NCBI RefSeq assembly: GCF_004115975.1
Contig: NZ_SDDZ01000001.1
Span: forward strand, 124,001-188,000
Length of the DNA stretch: 64,000 nucleotides
Reading direction: 5' to 3'
From: Gelidibacter gilvus
Lineage (GTDB): Bacteria > Bacteroidota > Bacteroidia > Flavobacteriales > Flavobacteriaceae
Shown here in pieces: positions 6,762-16,312 of this stretch. Below the pieces are notes generated by a model. The model was not told the origin of the DNA, did not search any database, and saw nothing but the letters and a program-made list of their open reading frames with translations. Position 1 is the stretch's first letter. Every line of letters begins with the position of its first letter. The position numbers and the translations under genes are program-made.

Positions 6762-8030
6762 TTACAATTCCAAGGTTCTCTTAATGTCATTATCCATTAA
6801 GAGCTCGATCGGGTTTTCTAGAGCTTCTTTGATTGCTACTAAGAAACCGACACTTTCTTTACCATCAATAATTCTATGGTCATAAGATACTGCCAAGAAC
6901 ATGATTGGTCTAATCTCAACGTGACCGTCAATGGCTACAGGACGTTCCACAATATTATGCATTCCTAAAATCGCACTTTGCGGCGGATTGATAATTGGTG
7001 TAGACAACATACTACCAAAAACACCTCCATTGGAAATAGTAAAGGTACCACCGGTCATTTCATCTACAGTAAGCTGTCCGTCACGGGCTCTGATTGCCAA
7101 TCGTTTTACTTCGTTTTCCACACCTCTAAAGGAAAGATTTTCAGCATTTCTAATCACCGGAACCATCAAACCTCTTGGGCCTGAAACGGCAATACTGATA
7201 TCACAAAAATCATAGCTGACCATTTCCTGACCATCAATCATGGAGTTGACCGCTGGATATTCCTTTAAAGCTCTAACTGCTGCCAAAGTAAAGAAACTCA
7301 TAAAGCCCAATCCAACTCCGTGCTTGCTTTTGAAGGTTTCTTTGTATTCTTCTCGCAATTTGAAAATTGCGGTCATATCTACCTCATTAAAGGTCGTCAA
7401 CATTGCTGTTTCGTTTTTGGAAGCTACCAAGCGTTCTGCAACCTTACGGCGCAACATAGACAATCTTGAACGAGAAACACCACGGCTTCCTCCTGTTGGC
7501 GTACCCATTGAAGGGGTTGCTTTTACAGCATCATCCTTAGTGACACGGCCATCTTTTCCTGTACCGCTAACATCTGAAGCCGACATGTTTTTTTCTGCCA
7601 ATACTTTTTTGGCTGCAGGACTAGCTGCACCAGTAGCATATGTTGTTTGGTCTGGGCTAGGTGCTTTTTTGGATTCTTCCTTTTTAGGCGTTTCCTTTTG
7701 CTCTTTGGAAAGTTCTTTCTCAACATTTTTGTCACCAGAGCCTTCATCACCTTTGCTTTCTGACTTAGCGTCTGAATCACCTGCTGGTTTTTCGGCAGAT
7801 GTGTCAATCAGACATACCACCGCACCCACGGCAACTGCATCTCCTACTTCAGCCTTCAAGGTAATAATTCCACTGGCTTCTGCTGGAAGCTCCAAGGTAG
7901 CTTTGTCGCTATCTACTTCAGCAATGGCTTGATCTTTTTCTACATAGTCACCATCAGCAACTAACCATTCTGCAATTTCTACTTCTGTAATGGACTCTCC
8001 TGGTGAAGGAACTTTCATTTCTAAAATCAT
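6762..8030 (-). CDS. sucB: 2-oxoglutarate dehydrogenase E2 (dihydrolipoyl succinyltransferase)
   Basis: A 422-residue E2 core enzyme that transfers the succinyl group from lipoyl-lysine to CoA in the TCA cycle. Domains in order are: a lipoyl domain (about 1-75) with the lipoylated lysine in [10 protein letters not shown]; a long Lys/Glu/Ser-rich linker (about 80-130); a peripheral E1/E3-binding domain (about 133-170, [13 protein letters not shown] through GRVTKDD); and the acyltransferase domain (about 185-422) ending with the catalytic His-Asp motif [11 protein letters not shown]. The neighbouring E1 gene and the NEVDMT-type catalytic core indicate the succinyl form. It lies 29 bp downstream of sucA on the same strand. 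No E3 gene is present here. Confidence 0.96.
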   Translation of the reverse strand: MILEMKVPSPGESITEVEIAEWLVADGDYVEKDQAIAEVDSDKATLELPAEASGIITLKAEVGDAVAVGAVVCLIDTSAEKPAGDSDAKSESKGDEGSGDKNVEKELSKEQKETPKKEESKKAPSPDQTTYATGAASPAAKKVLAEKNMSASDVSGTGKDGRVTKDDAVKATPSMGTPTGGSRGVSRSRLSMLRRKVAERLVASKNETAMLTTFNEVDMTAIFKLREEYKETFKSKHGVGLGFMSFFTLAAVRALKEYPAVNSMIDGQEMVSYDFCDISIAVSGPRGLMVPVIRNAENLSFRGVENEVKRLAIRARDGQLTVDEMTGGTFTISNGGVFGSMLSTPIINPPQSAILGMHNIVERPVAIDGHVEIRPIMFLAVSYDHRIIDGKESVGFLVAIKEALENPIELLMDNDIKRTLEL

Positions 8031-8059
8031 CGTATTCTATATTTTAGTATTATTTCTAT

Positions 8060-10849
8060 TTATCGTTGGTTGTTCTTTGTTTTGTCAAACACATAATCAA
8101 TCACTTGTTTATGACGACGTTTAGAACGTGTTGCACTTCCTGCGGCTGGGGCACCATAAGCGCGTCGCGAAGCAATTCTAAACGATTTGGACTCTTCAAA
8201 ATGCATCATCATAAAGCTGTAAGCTCCCATATTGCGAGGTTCTTCTTGTGCCCACACGATATCATCGGCATTTTTATATTTTTTCATGAGGTCTCTCATC
8301 TGTTTTGCAGGCAAAGGAAATAATTGCTCTATTCTCACCAATGCAACATCCTCTCTTTTTTGCTCCTCTCTCACTTCTAAAAGATCATAATAAAATTTCC
8401 CCGTCAAAAAGACCAAAGTTTTCACTTTATCAACCTCAGCTTTCTCATCATCAATGACCATTTGGAAACTTCCGTTTGCAAATTCGTCTACGGTTGAGAT
8501 GACTAAAGGATGTCTTAATAAACTCTTTGGAGTAAATATAATTAACGGTTTTCTAAAGTTTGTTTTCATTTGTCTTCTTAACAAATGGTAAAGGTTTGCA
8601 GGAGTTGTACAATCTGCAACAAACATATTGTCACTTGCACAAAGTTGTAAAAAACGCTCCATACGTCCTGAGGAGTGTTCAGCACCTTGGCCTTCATAAC
8701 CATGTGGCAATAACATGACCAATCCATTTTGTAGTTTCCATTTATCTTCTGCAGCAGAGATATATTGATCTACCATAATCTGTGCACCGTTACCGAAATC
8801 TCCAAATTGTGCCTCCCAAATGGTCAGTGTATTAGGACTTGCCATGGCATAACCATAATCAAAACCTACAACTCCATATTCAGAAAGCAATGAATTGTAA
8901 ATATAGAATTTACCTTGATCGTCTGCGATCTGGTTTAAAAGTAGAATTTCTTCTTCACTGTCTTCCACTTTTATAACGGCATGACGATGTGAGAACGTCC
9001 CGCGTTCAACATCCTGGCCTGATATGCGAATGTCATGACCTTCTTGTAAAAGTGTTCCGTAAGCCAAATGTTCAGCCATTGCCCAATCCAACTTGTTTTC
9101 ATCAAACATGGTTTTTCTGGACTGAATAAGCCGTTCAATTTTACGTATGAATTTTTTATCTTTTGGTAAGGTTGAAATGACATCGGCAATCTTTGATAAT
9201 TTTTCTTTAGAAAATGTGGTATCAACATCCTGCATCATCATATTAACGTCAGCATAGTCGTAACCTGTCCATTCATCTTGCATAAATGGCGTAATTACGG
9301 TCTTTTCTTGCTTACGTGAAACCTCTAATTCTTCTTCCAAAGACGCCTTATAAGCTTCTTCAAGATTTTTGACGTAATCCTTATCAACAATACCTTCTTT
9401 TATAAGAATACCAGCATAAATCTCTCTAGGATTTTCATGCTTTGAAATGGCTTTATATAATTTTGGTTGCGTAAAACGTGGTTCATCACCTTCATTATGC
9501 CCATATTTTCTGTATCCTAAAAGATCAATAAATACGTCACGCTTAAAGGTCATTCTAAAGTCTAATGCAAAAAGCATCGCATGCACTACGGCTTCAACAT
9601 CATCAGCGTTAACGTGCAATACTGGAGATAAGGTTACCTTGGCAACATCAGTACAGTAAGTACTTGAACGGGCATCAAGATAATTAGTAGTAAACCCAAT
9701 TTGGTTATTGATCACTATATGTATGGTACCATTGGTCTTATAACCGTCCAAATTTACCATTTGAATCACTTCATAAACCAAGCCTTGTCCAGCAATAGCA
9801 GCATCTCCATGAACAATTATAGGTAAAACCTGCGAAGGATCATCAACATATTTATCATCTTGCTTGGCTCTTGCAATACCTTCAACCACTGCACCTACAG
9901 TCTCCAAGTGAGAAGGATTTGGCGCAATGTTCAAGTTTATTTTCTTTCCACCTTTAGATTCTCTATCGCTAGTCCATCCTAAGTGATACTTGACATCTCC
10001 ATCAAATATTTCCTGTTCGTAATCCTTTCCATCAAATTCACTAAAGATATCTTTAGCCGATTTTCCGAAAATATTGATCAGTGTACTCAAACGGCCTCTA
10101 TGTGCCATTCCCATAACAAATTCCTTCACGCCAATTTCAGCAGCACTCTCAATGAGTGCATCTAGGGCCGGAATTAAAGATTCGCCACCTTCCAATGAAA
10201 AACGTTTTTGACCAACATACTTGGTATGCAAAAAGCTTTCAAAAGTAACCGCTTCGTTCAGTTTGCTAAGGATATGTTTTTTCTGGTCAGAAGAAAATTT
10301 AGGCTGGTTATCATTGATGTTCAGTTTTTTCTGGATCCATTCAATTTCCTTCGGGTTTCTGATGTACATATATTCCAAACCAATGGAGGAACAATAGATT
10401 TTTTCTAGGTGGTCCACAATACTTTCTAAAGTCTGTGGGCCAATCCCTAAAACATCTCCCGCGGAAAAAACAGTTTTGAGATCTTCTTTTAAAAGTCCAA
10501 AATTTTCAAGCGCCAAAGTAGGCTCATATTTTCTTCGCTCTCTAACCGGATTGGTTTTTGTAAACAAATGACCTCGGTTTCTATACCCATCAATCAGTCT
10601 GATGACGTTGAATTCCTTGTGCAGATGATCAGGAATTTCTGGCGAAATACAGTCAACACCATCAACATTGGCAACATTGGCAACATTGGCAACATTGGCA
10701 ACTTCGCTGTTTTCGGAACCAAAGTCAAAGCCTTGAAAAAAGGCTCTCCAGCTCGGCTCAACGGAATCTGGGTATTGTAAATATTGATCGTATAATTCAG
10801 CAAAAAAAGCTGAGTGAGCGGCATTTAAAAAGGAATATTTATCCATCAT
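8060..10849 (-). CDS. sucA: 2-oxoglutarate dehydrogenase E1 component
   Basis: A 929-residue thiamine-diphosphate-dependent decarboxylase of the TCA cycle. The N-terminal E2-binding motif of the family is clear (AELYDQYLQYPDSVEPSW, about residues 17-34). The ThDP-binding region has GDAAIAGQG and later NNQIGFTTN (about 350-390). The transketolase-like pyrimidine domain and C-terminal domain follow (EAQFGDFGNGAQ; QEEPRNMGAY). Between the N-terminal motif and the core lies an Ala-Asn-Val repeat (about residues 51-62) encoded by a 9-bp tandem repeat. Two Met codons begin the protein (10849 and 10846). It is followed 29 bp later by sucB. A TATTTTTG -7 element on the minus strand (10891-10884) is a likely promoter part. 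Confidence 0.97.
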   Translation of the reverse strand: MMDKYSFLNAAHSAFFAELYDQYLQYPDSVEPSWRAFFQGFDFGSENSEVANVANVANVANVDGVDCISPEIPDHLHKEFNVIRLIDGYRNRGHLFTKTNPVRERRKYEPTLALENFGLLKEDLKTVFSAGDVLGIGPQTLESIVDHLEKIYCSSIGLEYMYIRNPKEIEWIQKKLNINDNQPKFSSDQKKHILSKLNEAVTFESFLHTKYVGQKRFSLEGGESLIPALDALIESAAEIGVKEFVMGMAHRGRLSTLINIFGKSAKDIFSEFDGKDYEQEIFDGDVKYHLGWTSDRESKGGKKINLNIAPNPSHLETVGAVVEGIARAKQDDKYVDDPSQVLPIIVHGDAAIAGQGLVYEVIQMVNLDGYKTNGTIHIVINNQIGFTTNYLDARSSTYCTDVAKVTLSPVLHVNADDVEAVVHAMLFALDFRMTFKRDVFIDLLGYRKYGHNEGDEPRFTQPKLYKAISKHENPREIYAGILIKEGIVDKDYVKNLEEAYKASLEEELEVSRKQEKTVITPFMQDEWTGYDYADVNMMMQDVDTTFSKEKLSKIADVISTLPKDKKFIRKIERLIQSRKTMFDENKLDWAMAEHLAYGTLLQEGHDIRISGQDVERGTFSHRHAVIKVEDSEEEILLLNQIADDQGKFYIYNSLLSEYGVVGFDYGYAMASPNTLTIWEAQFGDFGNGAQIMVDQYISAAEDKWKLQNGLVMLLPHGYEGQGAEHSSGRMERFLQLCASDNMFVADCTTPANLYHLLRRQMKTNFRKPLIIFTPKSLLRHPLVISTVDEFANGSFQMVIDDEKAEVDKVKTLVFLTGKFYYDLLEVREEQKREDVALVRIEQLFPLPAKQMRDLMKKYKNADDIVWAQEEPRNMGAYSFMMMHFEESKSFRIASRRAYGAPAAGSATRSKRRHKQVIDYVFDKTKNNQR
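10664..10699. repeat. 9-bp tandem repeat within sucA
   Basis: Four perfect units of AACATTGGC, with a degenerate fifth unit beginning at 10700. They encode Ala-Asn-Val repeats in the linker after the N-terminal E2-binding motif. The unit length keeps the frame whatever the copy number. Confidence 0.95.
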
Positions 10850-10968
10850 TTTGTAAAACGTTCAGATGTTTTCAAATTTTATTCAAAAATACAACTTTTA
10901 GTAAAATAAGAATTGCTTTTAGTATATTTATATGATATAACTGTATCAATAAACAAAATACCAAATTT

Positions 10969-11502
10969 ATGCGATTCTCACTAAATAAAACCCTGTTTTC
11001 TTGCGTAATTATGATATCATTAAGCTTAAGCGGATTGGCGCAAATAAATGCGAGGCAATCTTCTCCAGATTTCTGGAGTCATGTTCGCTTTGGAGGTGGA
11101 ATCGGGTTGAGTTTTGGCGATGGTTTTTTCAGTGGAACATTGGCTCCAAGTGCCATTTACGAATTTAACGAGCAATTTGCTTTAGGTGTCGGACTCAACG
11201 GTACCTACAACAAGCGTAAAGATTTTTATAAATCAACAGTTTTTGGAGGAAGTCTGATAGGTTTGTTCAATCCCATAAAAGAAATTCAACTGTCGGCGGA
11301 ATTTGAAGAGCTCAACGTCAACCGGAAGTGGGACGACCGATACAACATTGCAAACGAGAACTACTGGTATCCCGGTCTGTTTTTAGGCGCGGCCTTTAGA
11401 TCGCAAAATGTTGCGGTTGGAATTAGATACGATGTGTTATATGATAAAGAGAAAAGTATCTATGCCGATCCTTGGGCACCTTTTGTAAGGGTTTATTTTT
11501 AA
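10969..11502 (+). CDS. Small outer-membrane beta-barrel-like protein
   Basis: A 177-residue protein with a signal peptide (about residues 1-24, cleavage after GLAQ). The rest is rich in alternating hydrophobic and aromatic strands with Gly turns (FGGGIGLSFGDGFF, YEFNEQFALGVGL) and ends in Phe (VRVYF), the usual signature of an outer-membrane barrel. It is divergent from sucA. Relatives beside sucA in flavobacterial genomes are often labelled alpha-ketoglutarate decarboxylase, as far as I recall. Nothing in this sequence supports that activity, since there is no thiamine-binding motif and the protein is exported. The true role is unknown. Confidence 0.85.
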   Translation: MRFSLNKTLFSCVIMISLSLSGLAQINARQSSPDFWSHVRFGGGIGLSFGDGFFSGTLAPSAIYEFNEQFALGVGLNGTYNKRKDFYKSTVFGGSLIGLFNPIKEIQLSAEFEELNVNRKWDDRYNIANENYWYPGLFLGAAFRSQNVAVGIRYDVLYDKEKSIYADPWAPFVRVYF

Positions 11503-11581
11503 GTAAAATGCCCAAATCTTCCTGAGAAGACTTGAACCATTTTTCTTTATAATGAAGGAAGAACTTACCCTACGGAGAGTC

Positions 11582-11935
11582 TTAGGAACTGAACTTATTC
11601 CTATAATACACTTTTTGCCATTCCCGTTTGAGAATTAAAAACATGACATTTTCTGACAACTGTAGGGTATCATTACCATCCAATTGTTTTATTTTTTCTT
11701 CGGATACATCAACTATATATAATAGGTTGAGATAATCCATAAATTTATGCTGAATGAGACGATGCACTTCTTCGTGCAAAAGTAACTTCAAACTTGTAGG
11801 TAAAACTTCGGAATCAAATTCTAGATCCACATTTGCCAATGCCAAATCTTTATTGAGCTGCTCCACAAGTTTACCATAAAGCTCCCATTTATTGGCTTCA
11901 TCAACCAATTCTTCAAACGTTTTCAGTTTTTCCAT
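11582..11935 (-). CDS. Conserved-looking small soluble protein, unknown function
   Basis: A 117-residue protein with no signal or membrane segment, rich in helix-forming Leu, Glu and Lys (MEKLKTFEELVDEANKWE). A conserved-looking HEEVHRLIQHKFM stretch around residues 74-86 contains a His-Glu-x-x-His pattern. HExxH occurs in zinc metallopeptidases, but the protein is too short and lacks other signs of such an enzyme, so this may be chance. It begins 6 bp after the polyprenyl synthase gene on the same strand and is probably co-transcribed with it. Confidence 0.75.
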   Translation of the reverse strand: MEKLKTFEELVDEANKWELYGKLVEQLNKDLALANVDLEFDSEVLPTSLKLLLHEEVHRLIQHKFMDYLNLLYIVDVSEEKIKQLDGNDTLQLSENVMFLILKREWQKVYYRNKFSS

Positions 11936-11941
11936 TGAACC

Positions 11942-12916
11942 TTATACTCTTCTATTCATTAAATCATTGCCAAATGCTCTTAACACTTCCTTCTTGTTTT
12001 CTGGAATAGAAAGTTCATGCAGCACTGCAAATGCCTTTTTCGTATAATTTTCAATTTCGTTGCGGGTTGCATCTGCCGAGCCACTCGATTGGAAAAGTTG
12101 CTTTATAGTTTCAATTTTATCTGCGGGATCTGTCGGATTGATCGCGAACAGATGTTGTAGTTGTAACTTATCGTCATCGTTAGAGAACTCTAAGGCTTTA
12201 ATGAATAAAAAAGTTTTCTTGTTTTCAATAATATCACCACCAACCTGCTTCCCAAAGGTTTCCGGATCACCAAACGCATCCAAATAGTCGTCCTGAAGCT
12301 GGAAGGCTATGCCCAATAATCGTCCAAATTCATAAATATAGTCTTGATCCCCTTTTGATGCCGAAGCCACTATGGCGCCCATTTTCATGGCTGCACCTAC
12401 CAATACCGCTGTTTTGAATTCTATCATTTTGAGATATTCCTCTACAGAAACATCATCACGATTTTCAAAATCCATATCATATTGTTGCCCTTCACAAACC
12501 TCCAAAGCAGTTTTACTGAACAATTTTGCCAAATCCTGAAAGGTCGTGGCGTCATACCGCTCAAAAAGCTGATAGGCCAAAATCAGCATGGCATCTCCCG
12601 ATAAAATCCCAGTATTGATATCCCATTTTTCATGTACTGTCGGTTGGCCGCGACGCAAGGGGGCCGCATCCATAATATCATCATGGATCAAAGAAAAATT
12701 ATGGAAAATTTCGATACTTAAAGCGGCATCAAGCGCATTTTTGTAATCATCATCAAAAGCTTCTGCAGTCATTAAGGTTAAAATTGGCCGCAGGCGCTTA
12801 CCTCCCAATCCTAAGATATAAAGTATAGGATCATATAAAGAAGCAGGTTCTTTTGATCGGATATTTTCTTCTAAATAGGCAACAAAAGCAGTGTGGTAGA
12901 ACGAAATTTTTTGCAT
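11942..12916 (-). CDS. Trans-polyprenyl diphosphate synthase
   Basis: Builds long-chain polyprenyl diphosphate from IPP and an allylic primer, most likely for the menaquinone side chain. The start at 12916 gives 324 residues. A frame opening at 12961 would add 15 Cys/aromatic-rich residues of no family likeness. The first Asp-rich motif HDDIMDAAPLRRG (about residues 78-90) and second motif QLQDDYLDAFGD (about 207-218) are intact, as is GGKRLRP (about 39-45), which binds IPP. No bulky aromatic pair directly before the first motif limits chain length, which suggests a long-chain product; this is inference. Confidence 0.93.
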   Translation of the reverse strand: MQKISFYHTAFVAYLEENIRSKEPASLYDPILYILGLGGKRLRPILTLMTAEAFDDDYKNALDAALSIEIFHNFSLIHDDIMDAAPLRRGQPTVHEKWDINTGILSGDAMLILAYQLFERYDATTFQDLAKLFSKTALEVCEGQQYDMDFENRDDVSVEEYLKMIEFKTAVLVGAAMKMGAIVASASKGDQDYIYEFGRLLGIAFQLQDDYLDAFGDPETFGKQVGGDIIENKKTFLFIKALEFSNDDDKLQLQHLFAINPTDPADKIETIKQLFQSSGSADATRNEIENYTKKAFAVLHELSIPENKKEVLRAFGNDLMNRRV

Positions 12917-12986
12917 AGGACAAAAATAAGGGAAATAGCATGAGTAATGCAAACCTAACATCCATTTTAAAGTTTTATTAAACTTT

Positions 12987-13027
12987 GGAAACTATTTTTG
13001 TTTTTAAAGTTTCCTGTTGTACTTTTG
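12987..13027 (+). promoter_or_regulatory. Promoter and palindromic operator of the efflux operon
   Basis: A Bacteroidota-type promoter: TTG at 12998-13000, 19-bp spacer, TACTTTTG at 13020-13027. It is overlapped by an inverted repeat, GGAAACT (12987-12993) and AGTTTCC (13008-13014). The transcript would begin only a few bases before the ATG at 13037. The palindrome is the natural site for autorepression by the TetR protein encoded next. Confidence 0.7.
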
Positions 13028-13036
13028 CAACCGATT

Positions 13037-13639
13037 ATGCGAGAAAAAATTATAAATAGAGCTACGGAATTGTTTTTGACACTTGGTTTCAAGAGTGTTA
13101 CTATGGACGATATTGCTAATGAATTAGGCATCTCTAAGAAAACCATCTACGTTCATTTTGAAAATAAGACCAAATTGGTGGAGTCCTCAACATTAGAAAT
13201 GTTTGAGCTTATTTCTCATGGCATCGATTGCATTTGTCAGTTACAAAAAGATCCTATTGAAGAAATTTACGACATAAAACAGCTTGTGATGGAGCATTTA
13301 AAAAATGAAAAATCATCGCCTTACCATCAATTACAAAAATTTTATCCTAAAATATTCAATTCCTTAAGGTCAAAACAATACCGTTTGATGGAAGATTGTG
13401 TTGCTGATAATTTGAAACGGGGAATTGCTCTTGGACTTTATAGGAGCAATCTGGAAATTGAATTTATTTCAAAAATATATTTCACCTCTATAATGGCACT
13501 AAAAGACAAGCAACTGTTTCCCTTGAAAAATTTTTCCATGACCTCCTTAATGAATCTTTACCTTGAATATCACGTTAGGGGCATTTGCACCCCAAAAGGT
13601 CTGGAAGTACTCTCAAAAACCATCAACAATCAAATATAG
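13037..13639 (+). CDS. TetR/AcrR-family transcriptional regulator of the efflux operon
   Basis: A 200-residue regulator. The N-terminal TetR helix-turn-helix (about residues 5-50) is clear: MREKIINRATELFLTLGF, then VTMDDIANELGISKKTIYVHFENK. A helical ligand-binding domain of no recognisable specificity follows. The start at 13037 is preferred over an in-frame ATG at 12998 because the -7 element (13020-13027) lies between them, so the longer form would not be transcribed in full. It is followed 4 bp later by a TolC gene and then an MFP and RND pump, so it probably represses them through the overlapping palindrome upstream. Confidence 0.93.
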   Translation: MREKIINRATELFLTLGFKSVTMDDIANELGISKKTIYVHFENKTKLVESSTLEMFELISHGIDCICQLQKDPIEEIYDIKQLVMEHLKNEKSSPYHQLQKFYPKIFNSLRSKQYRLMEDCVADNLKRGIALGLYRSNLEIEFISKIYFTSIMALKDKQLFPLKNFSMTSLMNLYLEYHVRGICTPKGLEVLSKTINNQI

Positions 13640-13643
13640 TCCT

Positions 13644-14987
13644 ATGACAAACAAGTTTTATATACTTTTATTCATTCTGTCCCCTTTTCTTGCATTCTCA
13701 CAGGAGACACCAAAAACTTTCAGCTTACAGGAAGCTATTGATTTTGCACTTGTCAATAATAGAAGGGCCATCAACTCCCAACGGGACATTGAAGCTGCAA
13801 AGGCACAAAAATGGGAAACAACGGCAAGTGGTTTGCCTCAAATAAATGCTTCAGTTGATTATCAAAACTTTTTAAAACAACAGGTTCAAGTTCTTCCGGC
13901 TGAGTTTTTTGGTGGGAATCCAGGAGAATTCGCCGAAGTTATTTTTGGGACCAAACAAAACATCAACGCCACCGCAACTTTAAGTCAACAAATTTTTGAT
14001 GGTTCTTATCTTGTCGGCTTACAATCGGCTAAGGTCTTTTTGGAGATTTCTCAGAACGCTAATACTAAAACGGAATTGGAAGTCAGAAAAGCAGTTATCA
14101 ATGCCTACGGAAATGTATTGTTAGCTGGAGAAACTGTTGAAATTTTAGAGCGCAATTTAAAAGTGCTTCAAAAAAACCTCAGCGAAACCACAAAAATATT
14201 TGAAAACGGATTGGCAGAAGAAGAAAGCGTAGAGCAGCTACAAATTACCCTCACTGGTATTGAAAGCAATTTAAAAAACGCGAGCCGAATGAAAACATTG
14301 GCTTACCAAATGCTCAATATGACCCTCGGTTTGGAAATAAACTGGCCGACAATTTTAACTGATGATTTGGAGCGATTAACGCAAGAAAACATTTCTCTAG
14401 GTCTGTTGGATGCAGAAGTTAATGTTGAAAACACTATTGATTATCAAATTGCAGAAAATGATAAAGTTTCCAAGGAACTTTTATTAAAATTAGAAAAAAG
14501 CAAGGCGTTGCCCACGCTGACCAGTTTCATAAATGGCGGCTATTCAGCATTTACTGATGAATTTACTTTTATGGACAAAGATCAAAAGTGGTTTGGATCC
14601 TCCTTGTTTGGTGTCAGTCTTAACATCCCAATTTTCAGTTCGGGAATGCGAAGTGCATCAACACAACGCGCACAGATAAATTTGGAAAAAGCAAAAACTG
14701 ATCTTATTGAAAAAGAACAGAACATTCAATTTGAGATTGCCGCCGCAAAAAGCGATTACCTATTCGCTATAGAAGATTATGACAATAAAAAGCAGAACTT
14801 AAAACTTGCCGAGCGTATTGAAGCAAAAAATGAAACAAAATTTTTTGAAGGTATTTCTTCAAGCTTTGATTTGCGCCAAGCACAAACGCAATTATACTCA
14901 GCACAACAACAATATTTACAGGCCATGTTAGATGTTATTAATGCCAAAGCGGAGTTGGAGACTGCATTGAATGTGATAACGAATTAA
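13644..14987 (+). CDS. TolC-family outer-membrane efflux protein
   Basis: A 447-residue outer-membrane channel of a tripartite efflux pump. The start at 13644 gives a signal peptide (MTNKFYILLFILSPFLAFSQ). Two repeats of the OEP domain follow, with long Gln/Asn/Ala-rich coiled helices (for example EAIDFALVNNRRAINSQRDI near residues 31-50, and SSFDLRQAQTQLYSAQQQYL near the C-terminus), typical of TolC trimers that span the periplasm. It is second in the tetR-tolC-MFP-RND operon. Substrates are not readable from sequence. Confidence 0.94.
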   Translation: MTNKFYILLFILSPFLAFSQETPKTFSLQEAIDFALVNNRRAINSQRDIEAAKAQKWETTASGLPQINASVDYQNFLKQQVQVLPAEFFGGNPGEFAEVIFGTKQNINATATLSQQIFDGSYLVGLQSAKVFLEISQNANTKTELEVRKAVINAYGNVLLAGETVEILERNLKVLQKNLSETTKIFENGLAEEESVEQLQITLTGIESNLKNASRMKTLAYQMLNMTLGLEINWPTILTDDLERLTQENISLGLLDAEVNVENTIDYQIAENDKVSKELLLKLEKSKALPTLTSFINGGYSAFTDEFTFMDKDQKWFGSSLFGVSLNIPIFSSGMRSASTQRAQINLEKAKTDLIEKEQNIQFEIAAAKSDYLFAIEDYDNKKQNLKLAERIEAKNETKFFEGISSSFDLRQAQTQLYSAQQQYLQAMLDVINAKAELETALNVITN

Positions 14988-15070
14988 CCGTAAAGGACAC
15001 AAGGAGAATAGCAAAGGTCGCGATGATAATTCACCTTGCGAAGAACCCGCTGCGAACCTAGTGTTTAAAA
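14988..15070 (+). repeat. Degenerate dispersed spacer repeat
   Basis: The spacer between tolC and the MFP gene contains AAAGGACACAAGGAGAATAG and CCTTGCGAAGAACC followed by TGCGAACC. This resembles the accaagg/ccttgcg inverted repeats found in many genomes, as far as I recall, and may form an imperfect hairpin inside the operon message. Assignment is by appearance only. Confidence 0.35.
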
Positions 15071-15124
15071 AATTTGCAAATAACTTATAACAATAAATAC
15101 CTCAGCACAATAAACCATTCAAAC

Positions 15125-16312
15125 ATGAAATACATACTCACCATCTTAACATTAAGTGTTCTTCTTACCTCCTGTGGAGAAGGCAAAAAAAATACGGTTG
15201 AAAAAGCATTGGAAAGCAACAATCTTGAAACCATCAGAAAGAAAAGAGCAGAACTTGTAGATGAACAACAAATACTTCACGGCAAGATTGTGTTGCTTGA
15301 TGAAAAAATTTCCGTTTTGGACACCACCAAAAACGTACCGCTAATCACGACTTTTAAAGCCACTCCTGAAGAATTCAATCACGTATTGGAACTACAAGGC
15401 AATGTCACTACAAAAGATTTAATGATTATAACACCTGAGTACAGTGGTATTTTGACTCATGTTTATGTTAAGGAAGGGCAACGGGTGAGCAAAGGTCAAT
15501 CTCTTGGTAAAATTGATGATGGTGGTTTGAGCCAACAATTGGCACAACAGCAAATTCAAACAGATTTAGCACAAACAACCTTTGAACGTCAAAAAAGATT
15601 ATGGGATCAAAAAATTGGAAGTGAAATCCAGTTTCTTCAAGCCAAATCCACTTATGAAGGTCAGGTGGAAGCCGTTAACCAAATCAAGCAGCAAATAGCA
15701 AAAACTATTGTAAAAGCGCCATTTTCAGGAACAATTGATGCGGTGATCTCTGAACAAGGTAGTGTTGTTGCAGCAGGTCAAACCCAATTAATGCGCATTG
15801 TCAACTTAGACAATATGTATATTGAAACCGAAGTTCCTGAGCGTCATCTCAAAACTATTACTGTAGGGAAAGATGTAGAAGTCAATTTCCCCATACTTGG
15901 TAAAACAATATTAGCTAAAGTTCGTCAAACCAGTAATGTGATCAGCGCTTCCAACAGAACGTTCAAGGCAGAAATTGGCATTCCAAACAAGGAAGGGACG
16001 TTTAAACCAAATCTTACAGCCCGTCTAAAAATCAACGATTACACGAATAAAGACGCTGTATTGATTCCACAAAGCATAATTTCTGAGAATGCCGAAGGGG
16101 AACAATATGTCTATGTTGTCAAGGATAAAAACGATAAAAATCAAGGCATTGCTTCCAGAGTGATCATCAAAACTGGGCGAACCCAAGGCGATCTGATTGA
16201 GGTTTTGGAAGGGATAGAAAGTGATGCAGAACTGATTGATGAAGGTGCAAGAAGTGTAAAAGACGGGCAAACCGTAGAGGTATTAATACTAGACAACAAT
16301 AAGAATGAGTAA
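15125..16312 (+). CDS. RND efflux periplasmic adaptor (membrane fusion lipoprotein)
   Basis: A 395-residue adaptor linking the RND pump to TolC. The start at 15125 gives a lipoprotein signal with lipobox LLTSC (Cys17). A coiled segment precedes the barrel-sandwich/lipoyl half-motif (IITPEYSGILTHVYVKEGQRV, about 100-120). An alpha-hairpin (QQQIQTDLAQTTFERQKRLW) and the second lipoyl half (TIVKAPFSGTIDAVI) come next, then the beta-barrel and membrane-proximal domains. Its stop codon overlaps the start of the RND gene by 8 bp, which indicates translational coupling. Confidence 0.95.
   Translation: MKYILTILTLSVLLTSCGEGKKNTVEKALESNNLETIRKKRAELVDEQQILHGKIVLLDEKISVLDTTKNVPLITTFKATPEEFNHVLELQGNVTTKDLMIITPEYSGILTHVYVKEGQRVSKGQSLGKIDDGGLSQQLAQQQIQTDLAQTTFERQKRLWDQKIGSEIQFLQAKSTYEGQVEAVNQIKQQIAKTIVKAPFSGTIDAVISEQGSVVAAGQTQLMRIVNLDNMYIETEVPERHLKTITVGKDVEVNFPILGKTILAKVRQTSNVISASNRTFKAEIGIPNKEGTFKPNLTARLKINDYTNKDAVLIPQSIISENAEGEQYVYVVKDKNDKNQGIASRVIIKTGRTQGDLIEVLEGIESDAELIDEGARSVKDGQTVEVLILDNNKNE

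Noticed and set aside
7240-7932. 230-codon plus-strand frame opposite sucB
   Set aside because: Antisense shadow of the E2 gene, reflecting its Lys/Glu/Ala codon pattern; the minus-strand protein has full domain support.
10969-11502. Labelling the small exported protein beside sucA as alpha-ketoglutarate decarboxylase
   Set aside because: It has a signal peptide, barrel-like strands and a C-terminal Phe, and no thiamine site; the name probably came from its position next to sucA.
11582-11935. HEEVH pattern as a zinc metallopeptidase site
   Set aside because: The protein is only 117 residues, lacks other ligands and signals, and is highly helical; the pattern is likely chance.
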